Source: Sphaerospermopsis aphanizomenoides BCCUSP55
GTDB lineage: Bacteria; Cyanobacteriota; Cyanobacteriia; Cyanobacteriales; Nostocaceae
Assembly (NCBI RefSeq): GCF_001586785.1
Contig: NZ_LUFH02000004.1
Span: 1 to 64,000 of the forward strand
Length of the DNA stretch: 64,000 nt
Direction of reading: 5' to 3'
Notes under the pieces: model-generated
Told to the model about the DNA's origin: nothing
Databases searched by the model: none
What the model saw: only the letters and a program-made list of their open reading frames with translations
Part shown: piece by piece, positions 55,388-63,955 of the stretch
Layout of the letters: every line of letters starts with the position of its first letter
How positions within the stretch are numbered: position 1 is the stretch's first letter
Position numbers and translations under genes: made by a program

Positions 55388-55525
55388 AACGCAGAGGTAC
55401 GCGGAGGTTAGCGCAGAGGTACGCGGAGTGTTTTTGAGGATTATTTTTTCTACCTTTGCGCTTATCCTGCGGGTTCTCCTGACGGAGATTGTGGAAGAGA
55501 AATAATAATTTATTAGGTAAATGAA
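55388..55525. repeat. Dispersed repeat inside the cox operon
   Basis: ACGCAGAGGTACGCGGAGG-type units (about 55388-55430) and a palindromic piece (about 55460-55495) lie between coxA and coxC. Related units occur at 60585-60630. Confidence 0.7.
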
Positions 55526-56122
55526 ATGACTGCAATTACAACAGGTGAACATCACGAAGATGGACACGAACATCATCCAGATTTAAGAGTTTGGGGACTG
55601 TTGACTTTTCTGGTTTCTGAATCTTTGATGTTTGGCGGATTTTTTGCCACTTATTTGTTTTTTAAAGGTACTACTGCAGTTTGGCCACCAGAAGGAACTG
55701 AGGTAGAATTATTTGTACCCACAATTAACACTATCATTCTTGTTTCTAGTAGTTTTGTCATTCACTTTGGTGATATGGCAATTAAAAGAAATAGTGTGGG
55801 TTGGATGCGGTTTTGGTATTTTATTACCGCAGTTATGGGTGCTGTATTTTTAGCAGGCCAGGTTTATGAATACATGAATTTGGGTTATGGATTAACCACC
55901 AATCTTTTCGCTAATTGCTTTTATTTAATGACAGGTTTCCACGGGTTGCACGTATTTGTGGGACTGTTATTAATTTTGGGTGTGTTATGGCGTTCTTTCC
56001 GTCGTGGTCATTATTCTGCTACTAAACACACTGGCATAGAAATGGCAGAAATTTACTGGCACTTTGTTGATATCATTTGGATTGTTCTCTTCACTTTGGT
56101 TTACATCCTCAACGCATTTTAA
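55526..56122 (+). CDS. coxC: Cytochrome c oxidase subunit III
   Basis: 198 aa, five membrane helices, the short bacterial form of subunit III. Motifs: WGLLTFLVSESLMFGGFFATY at the N-terminus, MTGFHGLHVFVGLLLI and YWHFVDIIWIVLFT near the end, with the conserved acidic and His residues. It stabilises CoxA. Third gene of the coxBAC set. Confidence 0.95.
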   Translation: MTAITTGEHHEDGHEHHPDLRVWGLLTFLVSESLMFGGFFATYLFFKGTTAVWPPEGTEVELFVPTINTIILVSSSFVIHFGDMAIKRNSVGWMRFWYFITAVMGAVFLAGQVYEYMNLGYGLTTNLFANCFYLMTGFHGLHVFVGLLLILGVLWRSFRRGHYSATKHTGIEMAEIYWHFVDIIWIVLFTLVYILNAF

Positions 56123-56327
56123 TTTGGTAATAGGTAATTGGTAATTGGTAATTATGCATCTGTTACCTCTTACCTTCTCATACATCATTCACAATTATTA
56201 AAACATCATCCAATCACATCCTGTAAATCCTTAAATCCTGGACATCCTGATTCTGACAAAATCAAAATTCTGAAAATATTTAAATCTTGTAAATCCTGAT
56301 GCAGACAATTTATCATGTTTCAAGATT

Positions 56328-56813
56328 ATGCAAACTAACCAAAACAAACTCTCCTGGTTTGACGTATCCGATGATGTCAAGGAATTATTAATATTAGCTG
56401 CACAAACCTGGGAAAATTCAGAAGTTTCAGAAAAATATATGCAGCAAGCTTTAGCTAAAACCGGAGATAACACAGATATTTTAGTTGCGGCTTATAGATA
56501 TTTTTATTACAAAAATAATTATTGTTTAGCACTGACAACAGCAGAGAAAATAATTGCTAAAATTAGAGCAGTCGAGAAATTACCCGATAAGTGGGAAGAA
56601 CTAAAACCTATCTTAGTTCAACGACAACAAGAAACCCAAATCAGATTGTTCTTAAATGCTTATGCTGCTTCTGGTTTAGTGTTAGCTAAACTAGGAAAAA
56701 TAGAACAAGCTAAAGAAATCAGTACCAGAATTAAAGGTATTGATAACAAAAATGATTTTGGTGCTGGTATTCTTCTAGATATTTTAACCCGTCCACCAGA
56801 AGAAGACGAATAA
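56328..56813 (+). CDS. Helical-repeat (TPR-like) protein
   Basis: 161 aa, all helical. A pair of TPR-like helices is seen at about 24-62 (AAQTWENSEVSEKYMQQALAK), and a second at about 110-140 (YAASGLVLAKLGKIEQAKEI). It has an acidic tail (PPEEDE). A similar gene follows the cox2 operon in Anabaena, from memory. A scaffold or assembly role near nitrogenase or oxidase is possible but unproven. Confidence 0.75.
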   Translation: MQTNQNKLSWFDVSDDVKELLILAAQTWENSEVSEKYMQQALAKTGDNTDILVAAYRYFYYKNNYCLALTTAEKIIAKIRAVEKLPDKWEELKPILVQRQQETQIRLFLNAYAASGLVLAKLGKIEQAKEISTRIKGIDNKNDFGAGILLDILTRPPEEDE

Positions 56814-56879
56814 TTCGTAATTCGTAATTCGTAATTCGTAAAAACTATTCTTTATTACCTAATCACCGAATTAATCATC

Positions 56880-57050
56880 ATGAACAATTGGTTTTCTACC
56901 CGAATTTCTGGTTACACTTTGTCAATATCCACTAATAATAATATTCTCTTCCCCGGATTGCCTGAAACTCCCTCAACTCCTGTAACTAAAAACCCTCAAA
57001 CCAATCCTCCTATCCTTTATTTACCTAACTATTCAAAATTTACGCTGTAG
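56880..57050 (+). CDS. Possible small protein, 56 aa
   Basis: Open frame between the TPR-like and cupin genes, ending six bases before the cupin ATG. It starts MNNWFSTRISGYTLSI and is rich in Asn, Thr and Pro, ending PNYSKFTL. There is no clear ribosome site and no family. The position makes co-translation possible; it may also be chance. Confidence 0.3.
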   Translation: MNNWFSTRISGYTLSISTNNNILFPGLPETPSTPVTKNPQTNPPILYLPNYSKFTL

Positions 57051-57055
57051 AAATT

Positions 57056-57667
57056 ATGCAAGGTAAGGATTGGTTTGTCGGTGGAGATGGACAGCATCAA
57101 GTCTGTAAATCAGCGAGAGAATGGGATTTATTACGTGATAATTATCGCCTATATCGGTTTCTGACCGAGGTTGAAGATGTCCTTAATCATGTTGAGGATG
57201 AATCAACAAGTCTCCCAGAACTGAGAATCTTAGTTAGGCGATTAATTGTCAATTCCTATTGGATACAAAGTCAATTTTTACAACCCGATCCAAAAACCGG
57301 AACATCAGTTTTATTATTATACGATGAATTAGGATTTCCCTTAACTGTGCAAACAGTCACATTTGCACCAGGGACAACTTCTAATATTCATAATCATGGA
57401 ACATGGGGAATAGTTGCCATATTAAAAGGCCAGGAAAAAAATACATTTTGGCGAAGAAATCCTACACCAGAACATCCTGATCAAATTGAGAAAGTAGGAG
57501 AACTGGATTTATATCCCGGAGACTTAATTAGTTTTACCCCGGAGACAATACATCATGTGCAGTCAATTAGTAAAGAACCAACAGTTACATTTAATATTTA
57601 TGGAGAAACTGACCCAAAATACAGATTTGAATTTGATGTAATTAATCATATTGCTAAAAAATTTTAA
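57056..57667 (+). CDS. Cupin protein, cysteine-dioxygenase-like
   Basis: 203 aa. The cupin metal motif is visible as FAPGTTSNIHNHGTWG (about 101-116) and the second as ISFTPETIHHVQSI (about 160-175), giving three His and a likely Glu or similar ligand; the overall pattern resembles cysteine/thiol dioxygenases. It probably binds iron. The substrate is not readable from sequence. Position within the nitrogen-fixation island suggests a link to sulfur or metal handling. Confidence 0.8.
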   Translation: MQGKDWFVGGDGQHQVCKSAREWDLLRDNYRLYRFLTEVEDVLNHVEDESTSLPELRILVRRLIVNSYWIQSQFLQPDPKTGTSVLLLYDELGFPLTVQTVTFAPGTTSNIHNHGTWGIVAILKGQEKNTFWRRNPTPEHPDQIEKVGELDLYPGDLISFTPETIHHVQSISKEPTVTFNIYGETDPKYRFEFDVINHIAKKF

Positions 57668-57849
57668 AAGTAGTGGCAAAAACATAAATAACAGATTATC
57701 GTGATTAATAGGTAGAAATAGGTAAAAAAATCCAGAATATTTACCTATAAATAAAGTCCATCATCTTTCATCTGCGTTCATCTGTGTTTATCTGTGTTTA
57801 ATTATTTGCCATCCAGAAATCAAACCAGAAAGTTATAGGAGAAATAGCA

Positions 57850-58326
57850 ATGGCCAGAGTAATTTTCTATGAAAAACCAGGCTGTAAAAACAATACCAGA
57901 CAAAAAGTATTACTAACAGCCGCAGGCCATCAAGTAGTAGCATATAGCCTATTAACAGAACCTTGGACTGTAGAAAGATTAAAATCATTTTTTGGCGATC
58001 GCCCCGTCATCGAATGGTTCAACAAAGCCGCACCCAGGATCAAATCTGGAGAAGTGAACCCTGAAAACATCGACGCTGACACCGCTTTAGTAATGATGCT
58101 CAGAGATCCCCTATTAATTCGTCGTCCTTTACTAGAAGTAGGGGATAAACGGGAAATAGGCTTTGATACCGAAAAAATTGATGCTTGGATCGGCTTAAAA
58201 CCCGTAGATGACTCTTTTAAAGAAATGAGTGAAAACCTAATGCAGCAAGATTTACAAGGTTGCGCTCATGGAAATAATCACGAACACCATCATCATGGTG
58301 AAGGTGGTTGTAAACATCACACTTAA
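57850..58326 (+). CDS. Nitrogenase-associated ArsC/Spx-like protein
   Basis: 158 aa. Thioredoxin-fold ArsC-like domain with a single active Cys (EKPGCKNNTRQK) and a WFNKAAPRIKSGEVNPE segment, the pattern of the nitrogenase-associated protein family (NifO-type). The C-terminus is strongly His-rich (EHHHHGEGGCKHH), a likely metal-binding tail. AGGAGAAATAGCA precedes the ATG. The stop codon TAA also forms the left flank of a MITE-like element. Confidence 0.9.
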   Translation: MARVIFYEKPGCKNNTRQKVLLTAAGHQVVAYSLLTEPWTVERLKSFFGDRPVIEWFNKAAPRIKSGEVNPENIDADTALVMMLRDPLLIRRPLLEVGDKREIGFDTEKIDAWIGLKPVDDSFKEMSENLMQQDLQGCAHGNNHEHHHHGEGGCKHHT

Positions 58327-58443
58327 ACAGGACTTACGCACAAAATTTATCATCAGGGTAGGGTGTAGGGTGTAGGGGTTTTTTCTTTTGATGAACCTAT
58401 CCTCCGAAAACCTTATTTTTTCGTTCTTTTGCGTAAGTTCTAT
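58327..58443. mobile_element. MITE-like element, copy 2
   Basis: 117 bp with terminal inverted repeats ACAGGACTTACGCA (58327-58340) and TGCGTAAGTTCTAT (58430-58443), flanked on both sides by TAA, consistent with a 3-bp target duplication that includes the stop codon of the preceding gene. It matches the reverse complement of copy 1 (20965-21114) but holds only about three CCCTACA-type units instead of seven. Confidence 0.8.
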
Positions 58444-58485
58444 TAAACATGGAAATCTAATATAACATTCAGCAGTCAGCTAATC

Positions 58486-58510
58486 AGCCCACATTCGTGG
58501 GCTTTGTTTG
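58486..58510 (+). terminator. Rho-independent terminator of the nif/cox island
   Basis: AGCCCAC-ATTC-GTGGGCT stem-loop followed by TTGTTTG. It is the clearest terminator in the window and lies just beyond the MITE, after the ArsC-like gene. Confidence 0.8.
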
Positions 58511-58528
58511 TTGAGTTCCAAAATTATC

Positions 58529-58584
58529 AGTACCCAAGCAAAATTAATTGTACATATTGATTGAAAACAAAAATGTCTGTATTC
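58529..58584. repeat. 56-bp dispersed repeat
   Basis: Matches 9184-9239 with few substitutions, including a shared AAAACAAAAATGTCTGTATT run. No coding capacity. It is followed by TATTCCC heptamers reaching the PAP2 gene. Confidence 0.75.
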
Positions 58585-58589
58585 CTTAC

Positions 58590-59318
58590 TTATTCCCTAT
58601 TCCCTATTCCCTGTTCCCTGTTCCCTCTATGCAAATTAGGTTTGAGAATAAGACTGACACCAATAGCCCAAGCTAACGCAACCATCCAACCGGCAAGAAT
58701 ATCACTGGGAAAATGAACTCCTAAATATAGGCGTGTCCAAGCAATTGCCAAGAGGTATAAACTACCACAAGTCACAACCAACCAGCGCCAGGGACGATGC
58801 CAAGTTAAAATCACTAAAATAGCTACCAAAGTCATACTTGTCATTGCATGACCACTAGGAAAAGCATAATCAAATTCAGGTGCTTTTGATAGCCACAATT
58901 GAGGACGCACTCGGTGCATGAATTCTTTAGCAGTGCGGTTAATAATTAAATTTCCCACAGCCGTAGTGAGTAAATAAGCCAGAGTTCTCAATCTGCGTTT
59001 ACGTAATAAAATTAGAGCGATCGCACTCAAAACAGGGAATGCAGTCCAGAATGATCCCCACTTAGTCAGAACTACTGCAAAAACATCTAGTTGGGGAGTA
59101 GCAGTAGAATGAATAGCCATCAAAATTGGCACATCCCAAGGAAAACCACCTTCATTTTGCCAAACTTTTACCGCCAGGATTTCCACAACCTGCAACGGTA
59201 AATACACACCCATCAACATCAATAATAAAGAACGCCAATGGGAAAGCAGCAGGTTTTTGAGAAAAAGAATTGGTGATCTGTGTCTATTATTCAATATCTT
59301 GGCTTTATTCATAATCAT
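58590..59318 (-). CDS. PAP2-family phosphatase
   Basis: 242 aa with about six membrane helices. Acid-phosphatase motifs: KEFMHRVRP (first, K-x6-RP), PSGHAMTSM (second) and TRLYLGVHFPSDILAG (third). It dephosphorylates lipids such as phosphatidate or undecaprenyl pyrophosphate; the substrate is not determinable. The C-terminus RGNREQGIGNRE is entirely translated GGGAACA/GGGAATA repeat. Confidence 0.9.
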   Translation of the reverse strand: MIMNKAKILNNRHRSPILFLKNLLLSHWRSLLLMLMGVYLPLQVVEILAVKVWQNEGGFPWDVPILMAIHSTATPQLDVFAVVLTKWGSFWTAFPVLSAIALILLRKRRLRTLAYLLTTAVGNLIINRTAKEFMHRVRPQLWLSKAPEFDYAFPSGHAMTSMTLVAILVILTWHRPWRWLVVTCGSLYLLAIAWTRLYLGVHFPSDILAGWMVALAWAIGVSLILKPNLHRGNREQGIGNRE

Positions 59319-59784
59319 AAACCTAATTGATATATTATCTCCGTTTGTTCTAGCTTCATATCTGTTTGGACAAGAAATAAGGAATGGGAAATAACTTATT
59401 AATTATAAGTAATTAAATGAGCCAGACATGATATTAAACATAAATTATATTCACCCATTACCCATCTAATATTTTTTATCCAGCCATAGAATCTCACATA
59501 ACTGTAGTTTGTATTTGTCTAGATTATTGATACTTTTATTCTCCCTCCTAGACAGAATAATTACGCAAACAGATATCAATTTACTGATATTGACACTAGA
59601 CTTTTGGGAGTATTAATATTAATATACGGTAAGTCAATCGACTTTTAGGAATTTGTAGAAAGTTAAAAAAACCACAGCCTGCATTTCCACCAAGCAGAAA
59701 ATCTCATTCTTCAGGAGTTATGACACCATACTCACAAAGTCTATAGTCATACTCAACCCCTAAAACCCACTACCAGCTAGGAAT
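59319..59784. other. Intergenic, nothing recognised
   Basis: AT-rich region between the divergent PAP2 and TSUP genes. No repeats of note, no gene; presumably holds both promoters. Confidence 0.5.
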
Positions 59785-60582
59785 ATGGACTACTTATTAC
59801 TACCAGTTTTCAGCTTTATAATTGGCATCATCGTTGGTTTAACAGGAATAGGCGGTGCATCTCTGATCACTCCCATGTTGATTTTTATCTTTCACGTACC
59901 ACCTTCTGTTGCCATCAGTTCTGATGTTGTAGCCGCCACATTAATGAAAGTAGTTGGTGGAGTCAAACATTGGCAACAAAAAACCCTTGACCTAGAAATA
60001 GTCAAATGGTTAGCAATAGGTAGCGTTTCCGGTTCATTGCTGGGCGTAGGAATTTTACACCTTCTCAGAAGCAGTAGAGAACAGAATATAGATAATCTTT
60101 TGCTACGCTTATTGGGAATAATGATTTTAATAGTCACATTGACAGCATTCATACAACTGTTGTTAATGACCTTTTTTCCCAAAGTCAATTTACCTGCACT
60201 ACCAAAATTAAATGTCAAAACCAATAAAGGACGTTTTCTAACTGTTATTCTTGGTGCAGTTTTAGGCTTTTGTGTAGGAATTACCAGCGTTTCTTCAGGT
60301 TCTATGTTTGCTTTAGTTCTCATAGCCTTCTTCCGTTTAGATGCCCGGAAATTAGTGGGTACAGACATTACCCAAGCCGCAATTTTATTAATGTTTACCT
60401 CACTGGGACACCTGACATTAGGAACTGTCAATTGGAGTTTAGTATTCCCAATTTGGCTTGGTTCTGTTCCTGGAGTTCTCATTGGTGCTAAACTTTGCCA
60501 AATCACACCCCAACGTCCCCTCAGATTCATTATTTATAGCATCTTAATAATGGTGAGTTGGAAATTAGTAGCACAAGCATAA
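59785..60582 (+). CDS. TSUP (TauE/SafE) family transporter
   Basis: 265 aa with about eight membrane helices in two related halves: GIIVGLTGIGGASLITPMLI and GFCVGITSVSSGSMFALVLI, the duplicated family motif. Members export or take up sulfite, sulfoacetate or other organic sulfur anions. The cysK operon lies 2 kb away, so a sulfur role is plausible but not shown. A 212-codon antisense frame at 59892-60530 is a shadow. Confidence 0.85.
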   Translation: MDYLLLPVFSFIIGIIVGLTGIGGASLITPMLIFIFHVPPSVAISSDVVAATLMKVVGGVKHWQQKTLDLEIVKWLAIGSVSGSLLGVGILHLLRSSREQNIDNLLLRLLGIMILIVTLTAFIQLLLMTFFPKVNLPALPKLNVKTNKGRFLTVILGAVLGFCVGITSVSSGSMFALVLIAFFRLDARKLVGTDITQAAILLMFTSLGHLTLGTVNWSLVFPIWLGSVPGVLIGAKLCQITPQRPLRFIIYSILIMVSWKLVAQA

Positions 60583-60627
60583 TTACCTCCGCGTACCTCT
60601 GCGCCAAACTCTGTGTACCTCTGCGTT

Positions 60628-61290
60628 TTAATTTTCCTTCAAAAGTAATAAATCAAAAGTACCTCGTTCATACATAATAAACAACCCCAAACCAATTAAA
60701 ACAAACGGCACTATACCCTGACCATAACGACTTAAAATATAACCAATAGCAGCTTGACGACTTAACAAATAAGCAATACCACACCAAACTCCTACCATGC
60801 CCAAAAATACAGCCAAAATTATCCCTAAACTAGCAAAATCTTGACCTGCAAATAGGGGAATGTAAATACTAATATTGTCACCACCATTAGCAATTGTCAC
60901 AGCAGCAACTTTATAAGTATTGGGGTGAAGAATACTCAGCAAGAAAGAAACTATAGGGTTAGGATGTGATGGTAACAAAAAATCAGTATTAACAGTTTGA
61001 ACTTCTGAACTTTCTTCCTGCCGATTTAGTAATTGTTTAACACCCATGACTATTGGCAATATTCCTAATAATCCAATAAATTCTCGCTTAATAACCAAGC
61101 CACCAAAGAATCCTGGTAAGCTGAGGATAATAATGGCAGCAAAGCCAAGATATTGACCAATAAAAATATGTCTACGGCGAAAATTATGATCTATTTGTGA
61201 AAAAAATAGTAGCAAAATAATAATATCGTCAATATTAGTGGCGGCAAAAGCAATCATGCCTTGTGTAAAAGCAGTAATAAGACTACTCAT
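60628..61290 (-). CDS. CadD-like cadmium resistance transporter
   Basis: 220 aa with about six membrane helices. AFAATNIDDIIILLLFF and TIANGGDNISIYIPLF are the duplicated motif of the CadD family, linked in other bacteria to cadmium or quaternary amine resistance. It is a paralog of 61635-62318 on the other strand, about 50% alike by eye in the motif regions. Confidence 0.85.
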   Translation of the reverse strand: MSSLITAFTQGMIAFAATNIDDIIILLLFFSQIDHNFRRRHIFIGQYLGFAAIIILSLPGFFGGLVIKREFIGLLGILPIVMGVKQLLNRQEESSEVQTVNTDFLLPSHPNPIVSFLLSILHPNTYKVAAVTIANGGDNISIYIPLFAGQDFASLGIILAVFLGMVGVWCGIAYLLSRQAAIGYILSRYGQGIVPFVLIGLGLFIMYERGTFDLLLLKEN

Positions 61291-61634
61291 GGTAAAATTT
61301 TATCATATTACAATTTATCAACATACCAAATTTTCACGCTTCTATCGCATCTAAAAATATCCACTTTTCTCTGACTATTAGACTAAATACGCAAAATCCA
61401 GGTATACTAAATACCATTAATTTTCCAAATATGAACAGATGGAACAATATCTACAATCAACTGAAATTATTGATTGGCTTCATCCTTTAGTTCTGGAACT
61501 GGCACAAAAAATAGGTTCAAAGTATCAAACTTATGGTTTAATTGTGAGACAATAATCACCGAAAAGTAAATGCTGATAAAATCAAACTAGTTCTTTAATA
61601 AAAATATTTGTTAGCAAAATCGGGGCATAAATAA
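61291..61634. other. Intergenic with a truncated gene
   Basis: Between two divergent CadD-like genes. Carries only the gene relic at 61439-61555; the rest is AT-rich and may hold both promoters. Confidence 0.6.
61439..61555 (+). pseudogene. Truncated transglutaminase-like gene start
   Basis: 38 codons reading MEQYLQSTEIIDWLHPLVLE and then LAQKIGSK before a stop. This matches my memory of the N-terminus of cyanobacterial transglutaminase-family proteins, whose catalytic domain should follow but is absent. Confidence 0.5.
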
Positions 61635-62318
61635 ATGAGCAGTATTCTTACTGCAATTATCAACGGAGTAGTTGCGTTTGGGGCAACCAATATTGATGAC
61701 CTTGTAATTTTATTAGTGTTTTTTGCTCAAATAAATGATGACTTTCGCCCTTGGCAAATTGTTCTTGGTCAATATATAGGCTTTACTATTCTCGTCATTC
61801 TGAGTTTACCAGGTTTATTGGGCGGTTTGATTCTACCTGCAAACTTGATTGGTTTATTAGGTTTAGTTCCTCTAGCTATTGGTATAAGTAGTTTGGTGAA
61901 TCAAGAAACAGATTCATTGCCTGAAGTTTTAGCAGAAATTACACCATCTGCAAAATCAAAAACTCAGAATTTTTTTAATCCCCAAATTTACACCATCACA
62001 CTCATAACTATTGCCAATGGTAGTGATAATATTAGCATTTATATAACTTTATTTTCTAGCATTAGATTAGATGGCTTTTTAGTAATAATCACTTTATTTT
62101 TTATTCTTTTAGCTATTTGGTGTTACGCAGCATATAAATTAACCCACCAGCAGAAAATTGCTGAGGTTTTAACCAGTTACGGTAATTATCTTGTTCCTTT
62201 CGTACTGATGGGTTTAGGGGCTGTAATTGTTTGGAAAAGTCAGGCTTTAAGTCCTCTAAAACTCCTTGCTAGTTGTCTTTGTTTGCTGGTTTTGGTGAAA
62301 AAAGCGAGCAATGACTAA
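61635..62318 (+). CDS. CadD-like transporter, second paralog
   Basis: 227 aa with about six membrane helices. FGATNIDDLVILLVFFAQI and TIANGSDNISIYITLF repeat the family motif. The loop between the halves (about 95-115) differs from the first paralog, and the C-terminus has an extra hydrophobic segment. The two divergent paralogs suggest duplication followed by divergence of substrate or expression. Confidence 0.85.
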   Translation: MSSILTAIINGVVAFGATNIDDLVILLVFFAQINDDFRPWQIVLGQYIGFTILVILSLPGLLGGLILPANLIGLLGLVPLAIGISSLVNQETDSLPEVLAEITPSAKSKTQNFFNPQIYTITLITIANGSDNISIYITLFSSIRLDGFLVIITLFFILLAIWCYAAYKLTHQQKIAEVLTSYGNYLVPFVLMGLGAVIVWKSQALSPLKLLASCLCLLVLVKKASND

Positions 62319-62359
62319 AGTATTAAACGTAAGTATTCAGCTATCAGTAATCAGTAATC

Positions 62360-62489
62360 AGCCAATAGCAGCAATAACAAGGATGCAGAAATTTTAATTT
62401 CAGGAATGTTAGAGAGCATCTGTTTCTTTTCATTTCTTGTATTTCAAGATTTCAGGTACATAGCTGACGGCTGACGGCTGAATGCTTAC
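62360..62489. repeat. 130-bp dispersed repeat, copy 2
   Basis: Closely matches 9321-9457, sharing the run GTTAGAGAGCATCTGTTTCT. Both copies end within four bases of the stop codon of a minus-strand gene (cysK here, ppk2 there). Confidence 0.8.
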
Positions 62490-62491
62490 TA

Positions 62492-63460
62492 TTAAACTTG
62501 TGTCAACCATTCACTCTCTTCTGGATCTTTAAATAGTGGAGTGCTGAGGTAGCGTTCCCCAAAACTAGGCTGTACCATCACTATCAATTTGCCTTCATTT
62601 TCTGGACGCTTGGCAATTTGCAAAGCTGCATATAAAGCAGCACCAGCAGAAATTCCTGATAGCAAACCTTCTTCTTTTGCTAAACGACGACTGTAGGAAA
62701 TTGCCTGTTCATCTGTGACTTGAATGACTTCATCAACAAGTTCTGAACGATAAATAGCGGGAATAAATCCAGGCCCAATACCTTGAATTTTGTGTGGTCC
62801 TGCTTTTCCACCTGCTAATACTGGACTGTTGACTGGTTCAACTGCGATCGCTTGAAAGCTGGGTTTGCGTTGTTTAATAACTTCGGAAACGCCTGTAATT
62901 GTCCCTCCAGTTCCCACTCCAGCAATGAGAAAATCAACTTCACCATCTGTATCATTCCAAATTTCTTCAGCTGTAGTGCGAGCATGAATTTGGGGGTTGG
63001 CAGGATTGCTAAACTGTTGCAACATATAAGCATTGGGGGTTCTGGCCACAATTTCAGTGGCTTTGGCGATCGCACCCCGCATTCCTTCTACCCCTGGTGT
63101 TAACTCCAACTGCGCCCCATAAGCCCTTAACATCAGTCGTCGTTCCTGGCTCATGGTGTCTGGCATAGTTAAAATTAGACGATAGCCCTTAGCAGCTGCA
63201 ACCATCGCTAAAGCAATTCCTGTATTTCCAGAAGTCGGCTCTACTAAAATAGTTTGACCAGGAATAATTAAACCTTTTGCTTCTGCTGCTTCCACCATGT
63301 TTACGCCAATTCTATCTTTGACAGAAGCAGCAGGATTCATACTTTCTAATTTGACAACAATTCGCGCCAATGCTCCCCAGGTTTGAGGAATTTTATTTAA
63401 CTTTACTAAGGGTGTTTTACCCACTAACTCGGTGATGTTGTTTGCTATTCGCATGGTCAT
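62492..63460 (-). CDS. cysK: Cysteine synthase A
   Basis: 322 aa. PLP enzyme making cysteine from O-acetylserine and sulfide. [11 protein letters not shown] holds the Schiff-base Lys, [12 protein letters not shown] the Asn/Ser substrate loop, [13 protein letters not shown] the phosphate-binding loop, and [10 protein letters not shown] the PLP-ring serine. The start could be the first or the third codon. It follows an Rrf2-type regulator gene by 12 bases, probably an operon. Confidence 0.95.
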   Translation of the reverse strand: MTMRIANNITELVGKTPLVKLNKIPQTWGALARIVVKLESMNPAASVKDRIGVNMVEAAEAKGLIIPGQTILVEPTSGNTGIALAMVAAAKGYRLILTMPDTMSQERRLMLRAYGAQLELTPGVEGMRGAIAKATEIVARTPNAYMLQQFSNPANPQIHARTTAEEIWNDTDGEVDFLIAGVGTGGTITGVSEVIKQRKPSFQAIAVEPVNSPVLAGGKAGPHKIQGIGPGFIPAIYRSELVDEVIQVTDEQAISYSRRLAKEEGLLSGISAGAALYAALQIAKRPENEGKLIVMVQPSFGERYLSTPLFKDPEESEWLTQV

Positions 63461-63472
63461 ACCTCTTGATAA

Positions 63473-63955
63473 CTAGATGTAGTACATGGGACTGTTTTGA
63501 GTGCGGATTTCTCTTTCCTGGCACAAATCTTGGAGTGTATAGCCGCGTAATACTTCAATAGAAGCAATGTTAGCTTTTTCCCAAACTTCTAAAACCAAAG
63601 TTTTTTCTATAGTCGGAGTCTCAGAGTTTTCTTTCTCTTTGCGTTCCCCTTCTACCAAAGTGACAATTTCTAGCAAAGTAACCTGCCACGGTTCACGCAC
63701 TAACACGAAACCACCTTTTGAACCACGCTGACTCTGGACTACACCCGCACGTCGCAGGTGAGTCAGAATTTGTTCTAAATAACGCTCTGGTATCGGTTGC
63801 TTGGCAGCAATCTCGTTCATGGTCAGAGGAACTTTTTTATCGTGGTGGGTGGCCAGTTCTAACAAGGCTAGTAGTGCGTATTCCACCTTGGCAGAAAGAT
63901 CCAGAAGAGCGTAACTTTGGCTATTCAAGTCCGTACTTAAAATACTACTGTACAT
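63473..63955 (-). CDS. Rrf2-family transcriptional regulator
   Basis: 160 aa. Winged helix with LSAKVEYALLALLELA, MNEIAAKQPIPERYLEQILTHL and QSQRGSKGGFVLVREP. There is no Cys cluster of the IscR kind, so it is closer to CymR-type regulators that sense cysteine supply through CysK. Its position 12 bases before cysK supports that reading. The promoter would lie just beyond 63955. Confidence 0.88.
   Translation of the reverse strand: MYSSILSTDLNSQSYALLDLSAKVEYALLALLELATHHDKKVPLTMNEIAAKQPIPERYLEQILTHLRRAGVVQSQRGSKGGFVLVREPWQVTLLEIVTLVEGERKEKENSETPTIEKTLVLEVWEKANIASIEVLRGYTLQDLCQEREIRTQNSPMYYI

Noticed and set aside
59892-60530. 212-codon frame antisense to the TSUP gene
   Set aside because: Basic, low-hydrophobicity mirror of a clear membrane transporter gene; a shadow frame.
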